Under the pieces are notes generated by a model. The model was given only the letters and a program-made list of their open reading frames with translations, did no database searches and was not told the DNA's origin. Of a stretch of 39,386 nucleotides of DNA, positions 26,687 through 34,674 are shown one piece after another. Origin of the DNA: Loigolactobacillus iwatensis (GTDB lineage Bacteria; Bacillota; Bacilli; Lactobacillales; Lactobacillaceae); contig NZ_RHNP01000024.1 in NCBI RefSeq assembly GCF_003950295.1, forward strand, positions 1-39,386, in the 5' to 3' direction. Numbering within the stretch: position 1 is the stretch's first letter; each line of letters begins with the position of its first letter. The translations under genes were made by a program, and so were the position numbers.

Positions 26687-29065
26687 ATGACAAAAGTATT
26701 CTCCTATCCAGAATTGACACACCTTGATCAAGAACTTGGTTTCTTAGCTATAGGTAACAATAATCCTAAAGGAATCCCTACTAAAAGTGTTCTCATTGGT
26801 CATGACGGAGCGGGTAAACATTATCATATAAAGCAAACTCTTAACAACATCATTTCTTCAACCAATCAGAGTTCTGATCAATGGGAAATCTTCGATTGTC
26901 AAATTTCTAGTTCTGGACAAATAAACCAAGAGTATTGGGGAGAGAAGATCAAACAACATATCTTTTCTAAAAATCATGTTAACTCATTACAAAAATTATT
27001 ACTTAACATATCACTATCTCTTGGTCCAGTTAGTACACCATCACTGCAAGATATATTTCCAAGCCTTATCGCAAACACTTCAAAGCGATTGATTGTTATT
27101 GAGAATGAGTACAAAAGCCTAAATTTTGATAACTGGTTAATCAATCTTATTCTCAGTCAAGAAGATGCACATTATTTGTTAGTATTCAGTGACCCACCTC
27201 AACAGATCGTAACCAAGTTGGACGTATTAAAACACAGCTTGGTCTTGGTTGTCACACAGATGCCCAAATTACCACCTAACGTTATGACATTAGACCTTGA
27301 CTCCAATGCGTATAAAGCCATACGTCAGGCAATTAAAAATGTTGCGCGGCTGATGCACTGTGATACTGATAGTGTCGTTAAACAATTTCGTTCGCGTCCC
27401 GGAATGATTTTTAAATTAGCTAATATGAAGTCTAAAACAAATTTTCGGGATGTCTTAAAAAAACTAATAGCCGGACTGTCTCTTACAGAAGATTGCTTAA
27501 AGACTGTACACTCCGTATTGCGTCTTCTCAATGATGGTACTACGGAAGAAGATCTAGCACAGCTGATTGGAGCAGATAAAGCACTCCATATTTTTAAGTA
27601 TTTGAGGAAGGAACATCTCATTGAAACAATTCAGGGTATTGATCGCCTAGGACCAGTTTTGAGACTCTATTATCAAACATTAGACAAACCAATTCCAAAC
27701 CATATTGCCAAAAGAATCGACCAAATTTTTAAACGTAAAATGCCATGGAATTATGCAATTCGCGCGAAGATTGCTAAAGCAGCCGAATGTGAGTTGGAGA
27801 CCGATAGTTTTCTTGCCCTAGATGCACTAAGAGTTAATTCTGCTAATTTACAATACAACAGTGATAATTCTCACGTACGATTGGCCGTCCAATTACATGA
27901 AGCTACTCTTAAAGATAAAGCAACCGATATAGAATCACTACGCCAGTCATCATATCAATTATTAAATTGCAGTGAACCATTGTTGCTCAAGGCACAGTTT
28001 TATCTCATTTTAATTCAATATGCTAAAAAAGCTCGTATTGAGTCGTTATTGACGATTGCAATTGAAGAAGCTATTCCAATATATATACAACTCCGCAAAA
28101 ATGAGGAATATGAGATGCAATTTCGACTAGGGTTAGAATTAGCTCCGGATATTCGTAACTATAATCTTGATCGTCACTATCTCGATTCAGGCCATATGTT
28201 TGCAGACTTGCACTATCTCCTTGACGACTCGAAGGTAGACTGGCCTAATGATATCAGACTTACCTTTAAAATTATGTTGACACGACATGAGGGCGTCTTT
28301 AACAACATGGAAACACAGCGCTCACAACTGAAGGACTTATTAAGTGACGAAGTAGCCTCGTCACTTAATAAGGGTGAACGACTTCGGCTACTGACAAATC
28401 TAGTTGGTATTGATATGTGTCGATCCATTTCACCTTCAAATCAAAAAAATCTTCCTTATATTGACCAACTTAATCAATGTTTAAAAGATACACAACCGAC
28501 ATTTAAGGCTTGCAATAACCTTGCAATCGGAAGGTATTTCCAAGGAAAAATAGAACTCAAAGATGTCATTCATTATTTATGCAAACATTGCTATTCAAAT
28601 TCTGAATTAACTGATATAGCCTCTAATCCCATCCCTAAAACCAGTCATAAGGTTATTCATATGAATTTAGCACTACTATTAGCTGAAGAGGACATGAAAT
28701 ATATTCCCCAATCCCTTTCCATGCTATCAATCACGTTAAATAATGCTCCACAGGATGATTTTTATAGATTCTACGTTGAATACAATCGATTAATGCTTAA
28801 GTTTAAGAATAGGACGATATCTAAGTATCGATTACAAAACCGACTTGCAAAATTGCAAGTTCCAGCCTTATTTGAAGGATTGGAATCGGGTGATATGTTA
28901 TACAGACGTCTTGATAATCTAAACCAATTATTAGAATCAACTGCAATTAAGAATTATAGTAATTTGACTAGAAAATATCAAAAACAGATAAGAAATGCTG
29001 CCTGGCAAAGCTCATTACTTAGCCAATCGTTGTTACTTTATAGCGATTTACAATATTGGGATTAA
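26687..29065 (+). CDS. Predicted STAND/AAA-like P-loop NTPase with helical repeats
   Basis: I do not recognise a named family for this 792-residue protein. An N-terminal P-loop is visible: IGHDGAGKH (residues 37-45), a Walker A in which the usual final Ser/Thr is His. A Walker B-like strand RLIVIENEY follows at about 145-152. Residues about 265-335 resemble a winged-helix region (TEEDLAQLIGADKALHIFKYLRKEHLIE). The remaining 450 residues look all-helical, like TPR-type repeats. The architecture recalls STAND regulatory or defence NTPases, but no C-terminal DNA-binding domain is evident. Its GGAGG site lies in the left recombination repeat and a promoter lies just upstream, so it is the gene in the ON position in this assembly. 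Its stop overlaps that of the opposing ATP-grasp gene. Confidence 0.75.
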   Translation: MTKVFSYPELTHLDQELGFLAIGNNNPKGIPTKSVLIGHDGAGKHYHIKQTLNNIISSTNQSSDQWEIFDCQISSSGQINQEYWGEKIKQHIFSKNHVNSLQKLLLNISLSLGPVSTPSLQDIFPSLIANTSKRLIVIENEYKSLNFDNWLINLILSQEDAHYLLVFSDPPQQIVTKLDVLKHSLVLVVTQMPKLPPNVMTLDLDSNAYKAIRQAIKNVARLMHCDTDSVVKQFRSRPGMIFKLANMKSKTNFRDVLKKLIAGLSLTEDCLKTVHSVLRLLNDGTTEEDLAQLIGADKALHIFKYLRKEHLIETIQGIDRLGPVLRLYYQTLDKPIPNHIAKRIDQIFKRKMPWNYAIRAKIAKAAECELETDSFLALDALRVNSANLQYNSDNSHVRLAVQLHEATLKDKATDIESLRQSSYQLLNCSEPLLLKAQFYLILIQYAKKARIESLLTIAIEEAIPIYIQLRKNEEYEMQFRLGLELAPDIRNYNLDRHYLDSGHMFADLHYLLDDSKVDWPNDIRLTFKIMLTRHEGVFNNMETQRSQLKDLLSDEVASSLNKGERLRLLTNLVGIDMCRSISPSNQKNLPYIDQLNQCLKDTQPTFKACNNLAIGRYFQGKIELKDVIHYLCKHCYSNSELTDIASNPIPKTSHKVIHMNLALLLAEEDMKYIPQSLSMLSITLNNAPQDDFYRFYVEYNRLMLKFKNRTISKYRLQNRLAKLQVPALFEGLESGDMLYRRLDNLNQLLESTAIKNYSNLTRKYQKQIRNAAWQSSLLSQSLLLYSDLQYWD

Positions 29066-30120
29066 TCTGTAGTACCCAAGATTGCAGCTATTAAGTTACA
29101 TTGTTGTTCTTTCATTTGACTGACAGCCCATACCGGTGAAGAGTGTTGAATAACGTATGGTGTAGTCGCAATATCAAAACAGTAAAGTTGACCATCGGTT
29201 GTCACACGAAAATCAATTCTTGCATAATTGGATAAATTAAGAAAAGTTGCGACCTGACAGGCTCGATTTATTAGCCGGCACTCGATGAGCTCAGCATCAA
29301 CATTTATACGTCCACATAACATTTTAAACAATGAGTAAAACTCATAATCATAATTATTAGATCGAGTTTCACTTAATACTGAATTTTTGAAATAATATTG
29401 TTCATTGAAACTTAATCCAACTGGCGATAGCGCACGAAACTGTTTGTTTTCACCTACATGGCACTTAAGGACAGGCACTTCCACCTCAAAACCTTGAATT
29501 AGACGTTCCGCAATTTTTGTTCCCATTGAATCGCGTAATTTATCGTTGACCTCATTAGCTGTAAGTACAGGCCTTTCAGAATCATCTAGACCAATGCTAG
29601 CCGATCCACTGGCGTTCTTAAAAATAATTTGTTGTGTTCCTTGAAAATTAGCTGGATCCGTAATGGTGTATGTAGGAATATTGATTTCGAGCGGCTTGAT
29701 TAGCTGTTCAAAAGTGTGCTTATCTCGGCAAATATTCATGGCCTCAACTGAAGAACCAATATAGGATACTTGATTGAAATCGGCTAGACTAGTAATCACT
29801 GACTTTTTATTACCATTTCCACCTTGTCGTGTTAAGTTCCAAACTACATCTTGATCTACATTAATTTGCCCACTCATAATCTGCTTAGTGAAGTCCATCT
29901 CTGATGTTAAAAGTTTATATGGAATGCTCACTTCAGATAAAGCACTCGTAATTTCCATAATTTCCTCCTCACTAAAGAAATCGCTATCAGGTTGTTCTAA
30001 ATCACGTTTTACTGTTTGACCGACAATATTGGCAACTACAACAAGTTGGTGTGATTTAAATCTTTTCTGGCCGTGATCACTTAGTCTGCTTAGGTCATTC
30101 TTTGTCATTCTATAGTACAA
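29062..30120 (-). CDS. D-Ala-D-Ala-ligase-like ATP-grasp protein
   Basis: A 352-residue ATP-grasp protein resembling D-alanine-D-alanine ligases in length and blocks: WNLTRQGG..NKKSVITSL and YIGSSVEA (N-domain), RDKHTFEQL, the Gly-rich loop KNASGSASIGL (168-178), EVEVPVL and RIDFRV. The metal site is altered: FDIATTP (D316, A318) stands where ligases have E-x-N, so the Mg-binding Asn is Ala. Activity or substrate may differ (amino-acid or peptide ligase, or a degenerate enzyme). It starts at TTG 30120, with GGAGG 7 nt upstream inside the right repeat; the ATG at 30108 is 19 nt away. In the present orientation it follows the recombinase gene and its ribosome site can be buried in a hairpin, so it is probably silent. 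Confidence 0.8.
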   Translation of the reverse strand: MYYRMTKNDLSRLSDHGQKRFKSHQLVVVANIVGQTVKRDLEQPDSDFFSEEEIMEITSALSEVSIPYKLLTSEMDFTKQIMSGQINVDQDVVWNLTRQGGNGNKKSVITSLADFNQVSYIGSSVEAMNICRDKHTFEQLIKPLEINIPTYTITDPANFQGTQQIIFKNASGSASIGLDDSERPVLTANEVNDKLRDSMGTKIAERLIQGFEVEVPVLKCHVGENKQFRALSPVGLSFNEQYYFKNSVLSETRSNNYDYEFYSLFKMLCGRINVDAELIECRLINRACQVATFLNLSNYARIDFRVTTDGQLYCFDIATTPYVIQHSSPVWAVSQMKEQQCNLIAAILGTTD

Positions 30121-30122
30121 AC

Positions 30123-30161
30123 AAACACCTCCAAATAATTAGTAGTTATTTGGAGGTGTTT
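30123..30161 (-). repeat. Right recombination site: perfect 16-7-16 palindrome
   Basis: AAACACCTCCAAATAA (30123-30138), core TTAGTAG (30139-30145), TTATTTGGAGGTGTTT (30146-30161). The inner 29 bp (30123-30151) equal the complement of 26657-26685. Two arms around a 7-bp core is the classic layout of a tyrosine-recombinase crossover site. The outer arm also encodes the recombinase's last codons and TAA stop. Confidence 0.9.
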
Positions 30162-31087
30162 GTTAAATTCCGTAAATTTATAGTATTCCTCATATTAAAT
30201 TGCTTTAATGCATTAACCTTGTTAACAGTAGCAATTTCAGTATAGATCTGTGTTGTAGTAATGCTCGCATGCCCCAGGAGTTCTTGGACAACCCGTAAAT
30301 CAGCACCATTATTCAATAATTCCGTAGCAAAAGAATGTCTGAGATAGTGCGGTGTCGCGGACCGGTTTATTCCGCTTAAATCACGATACTTAAAGAAAAT
30401 ATTTTCTATTGACCAGATGGACAAACGATCGCCATATTTGTTTAGAAATAATGCAGAACTTTTTGGCACATATTTGCTTCTAATTTTTAGAAATCTTTTG
30501 ATGGCTACTCGAGTTTCATAACTTGATATAAATAACAAACGTTCTTTTTTCCCTTTTCCATGAACAATAAATATCCAGCTATTTAAGTCTAAATCCTCAA
30601 TGTTCATTAAGCTTACTTCACCAATTCTCATTCCAGTACAAACGAGCATTTCAATAATTGCAGTATTCCTAGTTGTTTGAAGCTCTGAAAATAGTGTATT
30701 GGCAAGATCCTGTTGATCATAAGCACCCTTCAGCAGCATTCCAACGTCATTATTATTTAGAACTCTTGGTAAGTCATGCCTTCTCTGTGACTTATAATTA
30801 AGTATCTTTGAGTCAAAGTCTGCAATCATTTTATTTTCCGTCAAAAAATTTCCAAATAGTTTCAGCGAAATTATTCTTCGATGAATTGTACTATCCTTAT
30901 ATTTCATTTTAACTAAATGATTAATAAAGCTTTGAAAATCATTGATCTCAAGACCGTCCTCCTTGTCACAAAATTTTATGAATTGATCTATATCACTTTT
31001 ATAAGCTTTCATACTTTTATTCGATAATCCTTTTTGACTCAAATTAGTAATAAAATTTTGATATTGTTCCTTCTCAGTGATCCGCAT
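30146..31087 (-). CDS. Tyrosine recombinase (XerC/D-like), predicted inverter of the adjacent cassette
   Basis: A 313-residue recombinase from ATG 31087 (MRITEKEQ), with AAAGGA 12 nt upstream; an in-frame TTG at 31108 lacks a site. The N-terminal SAM-like core-binding domain spans roughly residues 1-90. The C-terminal catalytic domain shows the complete set: Arg in [10 protein letters not shown]-x-x-R in HYLRHSF, the second H in LLGHAS and nucleophile Y in TTQIY. The stop codon lies inside the outer arm of the right crossover site, so the gene is physically welded to its substrate. The divergence from host XerC/XerD and the AT-rich context point to a dedicated, horizontally acquired enzyme. 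Inversion activity is inferred from the sites. Confidence 0.92.
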   Translation of the reverse strand: MRITEKEQYQNFITNLSQKGLSNKSMKAYKSDIDQFIKFCDKEDGLEINDFQSFINHLVKMKYKDSTIHRRIISLKLFGNFLTENKMIADFDSKILNYKSQRRHDLPRVLNNNDVGMLLKGAYDQQDLANTLFSELQTTRNTAIIEMLVCTGMRIGEVSLMNIEDLDLNSWIFIVHGKGKKERLLFISSYETRVAIKRFLKIRSKYVPKSSALFLNKYGDRLSIWSIENIFFKYRDLSGINRSATPHYLRHSFATELLNNGADLRVVQELLGHASITTTQIYTEIATVNKVNALKQFNMRNTINLRNLTNTSK

Positions 31088-31116
31088 AAACTTAACAATT
31101 CCTTTCAATAAAAAAA

Positions 31117-31145
31117 CATATTCAAAGTATAGCGCATTGAATATG
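31117..31145 (-). promoter_or_regulatory. Inverted repeat around the recombinase -10 box
   Basis: CATATTCAA (31117-31125) / TTGAATATG (31137-31145), perfect 9-bp arms. The 11-bp centre contains TATACT (31131-31126, minus strand), a plausible -10 for the recombinase gene. No strong -35 is visible. This is operator-like. Confidence 0.5.
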
Positions 31146-32078
31146 CTTCAATATCTAGAATCTTTATTATTTGATTTACTGTTTCCACTGTCGAAATTGA
31201 TAAGACTATCATGCCGTCTACTGTTTGTACAACTTTACTTCAGTTACTTGATGCTAAAACGTAGCCTTACCTTAAATACATCAGAACTCTTTGAAGTTAT
31301 TCTTCCGCATTTTTATCAAGACCCCACGAATTTATACTTAAGATCCATTCTCCTAACAACTAATGAAATTATCCCACCCTCAAAACTGCTTGCAATACTT
31401 AAAATTTCATTGGCTAAATCTCGGCCATCTCCCCCCTCGAATTTGAATCATTAGCGTTAGGCCTGATGTCACATTCCGGGTTTTGATCCATCACTTACTG
31501 CTATATGGCTTGTACTTCATTCCATAATTTTACTTTTGAGTGGTCTTTGCTAATGCCTACCTTATTTTAAAATGAGCCTTTTATCAAAGTTTTTATTATA
31601 CTAAAATTCATGTTTGACCTAAAAATTTCAAATGAACATATTTCTCTCAATTAACCACTTCCATTTTTTTCAAAACCAATATTTCGATTCAGCCTTTTTG
31701 TAAAATTGACGGAAACTTTTTGTAAACTTTTTGCAAATTTTTTGTAAAGTTTACAAAAAACGTCTTTTTTGAAGAGATTAGGCCAATTTAGGTCACAAAT
31801 CGGGCTGCTAATTTGTTATTAGTACTGTTAGGGTTAAAAAGAAAGAAGTTTAAAGAATGGTTTAATGACTAAATAACTTTTTTAAAAGCACTTAAAACCA
31901 TTATTTTTTTAAACCATCTTCAACCAAGAAAAAGATTTTTTATACTAAAAATAATGAGCCACTTAGATATAGTTGTAAGTCTAATAATTCATTTGACAAT
32001 AAAACTAGATGTGCTATTATTCTTCTTGCAATAGTTGTAATTACAATTTATTTTTTCAAATTGTCTGGAGGCCAGTAG
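31146..32078 (+). promoter_or_regulatory. Long non-coding gap with phased repeats and the helD promoter
   Basis: No convincing gene is present. TTTTTGTAAA-type repeats lie at 31695, 31717, 31728 and 31739 (steps 22, 11, 11), followed by an inverted copy GTTTACAAAAAACG at about 31750-31763. A helD promoter, TTGACA (31993-31998) / TATTAT (32015-32020), 16-bp spacer, is followed by the small palindrome TTGTAATTACAA (32035-32046). GGAGG is at about 32065. Confidence 0.6.
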
Positions 32079-34124
32079 ATGGACAAAATTTTCAACGCTG
32101 AACAAACAAAACTTAAGCAAACCTACCAACAATTACTACGAAAACAGCTAGGTTTGCAAGAACAGTTAGCTGAAACGAAAAAGCAAGGCGTTGCCGCCAA
32201 GAGCACACTTGGTCGCGATATTGCGCTTAACTTTGATACTGACATCAAAACAATGGAGACACTGGCCGATATTGAATCCCGTAACCGGGAAATCGATACC
32301 TATAATTTTGATCGGGAAATTACGACCACAACTTTAGATAAGTTGAACCTTTTACTGGAACATCCCTATTTTGCAAAAGTTAACTTACAGTTCTCAAATG
32401 ACGAGACCCCAGAGGATTTTTACATTGGTGCTGTTGGTATGACGGATGAAAATGATCAGCAGCTAATTATTGACTGGCGTTCCCCGATTGCTGAAACTTA
32501 TTACAATCAAAAAAACGGCCCAACCACCTACCGCGTTAATCAGCGGACGATTAGCACTGATTTAAAGTTACGCCGGCAATTCCAAGTGCAGCGTGATCAG
32601 TTGCAGACCTACTTTGATACAACAATTGCCCTTGAAGATCCCCTTTTACGGGCCTCACTTTCAAAGCAGCAGACCACTAAAATGCAGGCAATCACGGCCA
32701 CCATTCAAAAGGAACAAAATACGATTATTCGTTACCCTGATGTTCCGGTGCTGCTGGTGAACGGAATCGCCGGTAGTGGAAAAACATCCGTCTTACTCCA
32801 GCGAATTGCTTACCTGCTGTACCAAAAGCGCGGTGAGCTCTTACCAGACGACATCTACTTGTTTACGCCCAATACCATCTTTCAGCAGTATATCAGCACC
32901 GTGCTGCCAAATTTAGGTGAGCGCAACCCCATTAACTTGACCTGGGACCAATTCATTGAGCAATTAGGACTTTCCCAGCGCCACTTTACCGCAACAGCGA
33001 CGGACGGCCAAAAGTTAGTTCAACTTGAGCGGCGCCTCACCACTTTGAAGTTTGCGGAAACTGACTTTAACTCGCTCAAATTAGGCGCTGAAACGATTCT
33101 TTCAGCAAAACAACTGCAAACTATCGCCGAACAGTTCAACCAGATTGTGGTGGGTCCCAGACGAATTACGGCAATTCGGACTGAACTAACACAACAACTA
33201 AACCGGCGCTTGGCCCAACAAGCTCATACGCGAGGTGCCCAAGATGCGATGTTAGAGCTTAGCGAACAGCAACAAGAACGTATTTTCCAGCAGCAAATTA
33301 ATCCGCAAACAGAAAAAGAAATTTATCAGCGGACTTATCAGCATCAAAAATTTCGCTACCAACAACTCTATACGGCGATCAACGAAAGCCAGTGGTTATC
33401 TTTTGAACAACTGGGTCAACGCCTATTGCAGCAACCAACAATCACACTAGAGGAGTGGCTTTACCTCAAAATCATTTTAACTGGCTATGGTAATTCACGA
33501 GCCAAGTTCGTCATGATTGATGAAATTCAGGATTATTCAGAAGCCCAATTAATGATTTTAAATCGTTTTTTTAAGCAAGCCCACTTTATGTTGTTAGGTG
33601 ATGAAAATCAAGCGATTAATGCTGGTAACGCCTCTTTCGGTCAGATCAAAACACTTTTCGAAAAAACAAGGCCGCTTGTGGCAACTTGCCGCTTGTTAAC
33701 TAGTTACCGTTCAACTCCTGAGATTACGGCGCTGTTCACTAAACTTTCGGCAACCAAACAATCAATTAAAACGACCTCTGTCCAGGCGGCTGGACGAGAG
33801 CCAACGATTAAGATTGCGACATCGGATCACGCCTACCAACAGGATTTAAAAAAATTAGTGACGGATTTTACGACCAGTGCTGGTTTAACCGCCGTCATCG
33901 CTGAAAATAACGCACAACTTGACTGGCTAGCCCAAACGTTGGCGCCAATCCCCCATGTTGTGATCAAACAAAATAGCCGCTTGCCAACCCAAGGAACTAT
34001 TTTAATCACGTTACAACTTGCAAAAGGGCTTGAGTTTGATCGCGTCATTATTCCTGATTTAAAACAAACCTTGTACCCTGCTAACACAATTGCTCGTCAC
34101 CGGCTATACACGGCCATTTCTTGA
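32079..34124 (+). CDS. helD: HelD-like helicase/RNA polymerase recycling factor, interrupted by a stop codon
   Basis: A UvrD-like superfamily 1 protein of 681 residues. HelD binds RNA polymerase and releases stalled enzyme using ATP. Hallmarks: N-terminal coiled coil (1-60), DWRSPIAETYY (132-142), Walker A GIAGSGKT (229-236), LFTPNTIFQQYISTVLPNLGE, Walker B FVMIDEIQDYSEAQL, GDENQAINAG, SYRSTPEI and motif V TLQLAKGLEFDRVI. The reading frame stops at YTAIS-TGA, where motif VI should continue S-R-A. Translation beyond the TGA gives ATHHICILANQ to a TAA at 34197-34199, so a single CGA-to-TGA change explains the break. The product lacks the motif VI arginine and is probably inactive, unless the stop is read through or is a sequencing error. 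Confidence 0.9.
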   Translation: MDKIFNAEQTKLKQTYQQLLRKQLGLQEQLAETKKQGVAAKSTLGRDIALNFDTDIKTMETLADIESRNREIDTYNFDREITTTTLDKLNLLLEHPYFAKVNLQFSNDETPEDFYIGAVGMTDENDQQLIIDWRSPIAETYYNQKNGPTTYRVNQRTISTDLKLRRQFQVQRDQLQTYFDTTIALEDPLLRASLSKQQTTKMQAITATIQKEQNTIIRYPDVPVLLVNGIAGSGKTSVLLQRIAYLLYQKRGELLPDDIYLFTPNTIFQQYISTVLPNLGERNPINLTWDQFIEQLGLSQRHFTATATDGQKLVQLERRLTTLKFAETDFNSLKLGAETILSAKQLQTIAEQFNQIVVGPRRITAIRTELTQQLNRRLAQQAHTRGAQDAMLELSEQQQERIFQQQINPQTEKEIYQRTYQHQKFRYQQLYTAINESQWLSFEQLGQRLLQQPTITLEEWLYLKIILTGYGNSRAKFVMIDEIQDYSEAQLMILNRFFKQAHFMLLGDENQAINAGNASFGQIKTLFEKTRPLVATCRLLTSYRSTPEITALFTKLSATKQSIKTTSVQAAGREPTIKIATSDHAYQQDLKKLVTDFTTSAGLTAVIAENNAQLDWLAQTLAPIPHVVIKQNSRLPTQGTILITLQLAKGLEFDRVIIPDLKQTLYPANTIARHRLYTAIS

Positions 34125-34199
34125 GCCACACACCACATTTGCATTTTGGCCAACCAAACTTTAACGCCATTATTAACAGAACAGAATACCAAAAAATAA
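34125..34199 (+). pseudogene. In-frame tail of helD after the premature TGA
   Basis: 24 further codons in the helD frame, beginning A-T-H-H-I-C-I-L-A-N and ending at TAA, keep the expected end of a UvrD-like motif VI domain. They have no start codon of their own at a ribosome site, so they are the severed C-terminus. Confidence 0.75.
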
Positions 34200-34215
34200 A
34201 GAGGAGATCATTAAT

Positions 34216-34518
34216 ATGTCACAAAAAATTAACGCTGAAACACTTTACGAAAGCTACGAAGGCCTACACAATAGTACTTACGATAACCAAATGGTCACAG
34301 TAACTGGAACCGTCACCTACGTCGGCCCTGACTCATACGGCCTACCCTCAATCGAAATTGGAAATCCGAACGACGGCAAAGCCTGGGTAATTTGCGTTGT
34401 TTCAGATTTTGCCGGCGCACAAAGCGGCAATCAAATTGAAATTACAGGACACGCGGAAGGCTTCACCCAAGGAGTTGTCGTGTTGAAGCACTGCACGGTT
34501 GATGAAGTTAGCGATTAA
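34216..34518 (+). CDS. Small OB-fold (tRNA_anti-like) protein
   Basis: A 100-residue protein resembling the OB-fold tRNA_anti-like family: N-terminal helix, then alternating beta strands (QMVTVTGTVTYVGPDSYGLPSIEIGNPNDGKAWVICVVSDF..IEITGHAEGFTQGVVVLKHCTV), a five-stranded barrel. There is no signal peptide or lipobox in this copy, so a cytoplasmic location is likely. GAGGAG precedes the ATG. It lies 17 nt after the end of the helD tail and may be cotranscribed. The function is unknown; oligonucleotide or ligand binding is only suggested by the fold. Confidence 0.75.
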   Translation: MSQKINAETLYESYEGLHNSTYDNQMVTVTGTVTYVGPDSYGLPSIEIGNPNDGKAWVICVVSDFAGAQSGNQIEITGHAEGFTQGVVVLKHCTVDEVSD

Positions 34519-34615
34519 ACTAGATTAGTTAGAAAAATACCATTAAAAGTATTTTTCAGGCCTTCTCTAGACTTTCATTTGCACACCATACAAAACTTTC
34601 AGAAATTAATTTAAT

Positions 34616-34646
34616 TTGACATGGAACGCGTTCCACAATTTATACT
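34616..34646 (+). promoter_or_regulatory. HAD gene promoter with LacI-type operator
   Basis: TTGACA (34616-34621); perfect palindrome TGGAACGCGTTCCA (34622-34635); -10 TATACT (34641-34646, 19-bp spacer) or TTTATA (34639-34644, 17 bp). The near-identical TGGAACGCGTTTCA lies just after the -35 of the EIIA-like gene. The centre is GC, not CG as in CcpA cre sites, so the nearby LacI protein is the better candidate. Confidence 0.75.
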
Positions 34647-34674
34647 GGACAAAACATAAGGGAGCGCGAGCAAC

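Larger units (their letters stand above)
26663..30145. mobile_element. Predicted invertible DNA segment (phase-variation cassette)
   Basis: The segment lies between two identical 29-bp repeats in opposite orientation, with identical 7-bp cores. It holds two convergent genes whose stop codons overlap, each with its ribosome site inside the repeat. A tyrosine recombinase gene abuts the right end and a promoter abuts the left end. Inversion would exchange the two genes behind the fixed promoter. Inversion itself is inferred, not observed. Confidence 0.8.

Noticed and set aside
26657-30161. Reading the 29-bp repeats as attL/attR of an integrated element
   Set aside because: Integration leaves direct repeats; these are inverted, with the same core in opposite orientation, which predicts inversion and not excision.
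31106-31213. 35-codon minus-strand frame (begins MIVLSISTVETV) overlapping the recombinase start
   Set aside because: The composition looks somewhat protein-like, but no ribosome site precedes it and it covers the likely promoter. It is possibly a remnant, not supportable as a gene.
31077-31454. 125-codon frame on the plus strand over the recombinase promoter
   Set aside because: Leu/Ser-rich composition typical of antisense frames; no ribosome site; it overlaps the recombinase start.
34121-34303. 60-codon plus-strand frame across the end of helD
   Set aside because: Out of frame with helD and overlapping the next gene's ribosome site and start. The helD frame itself continues meaningfully past the TGA.
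34622-34635. CcpA cre site upstream of the HAD gene
   Set aside because: The palindrome centre is GC and not the CG of cre. The near-identical site at the EIIA-like gene and the lacI-type gene between them favour a local regulator.
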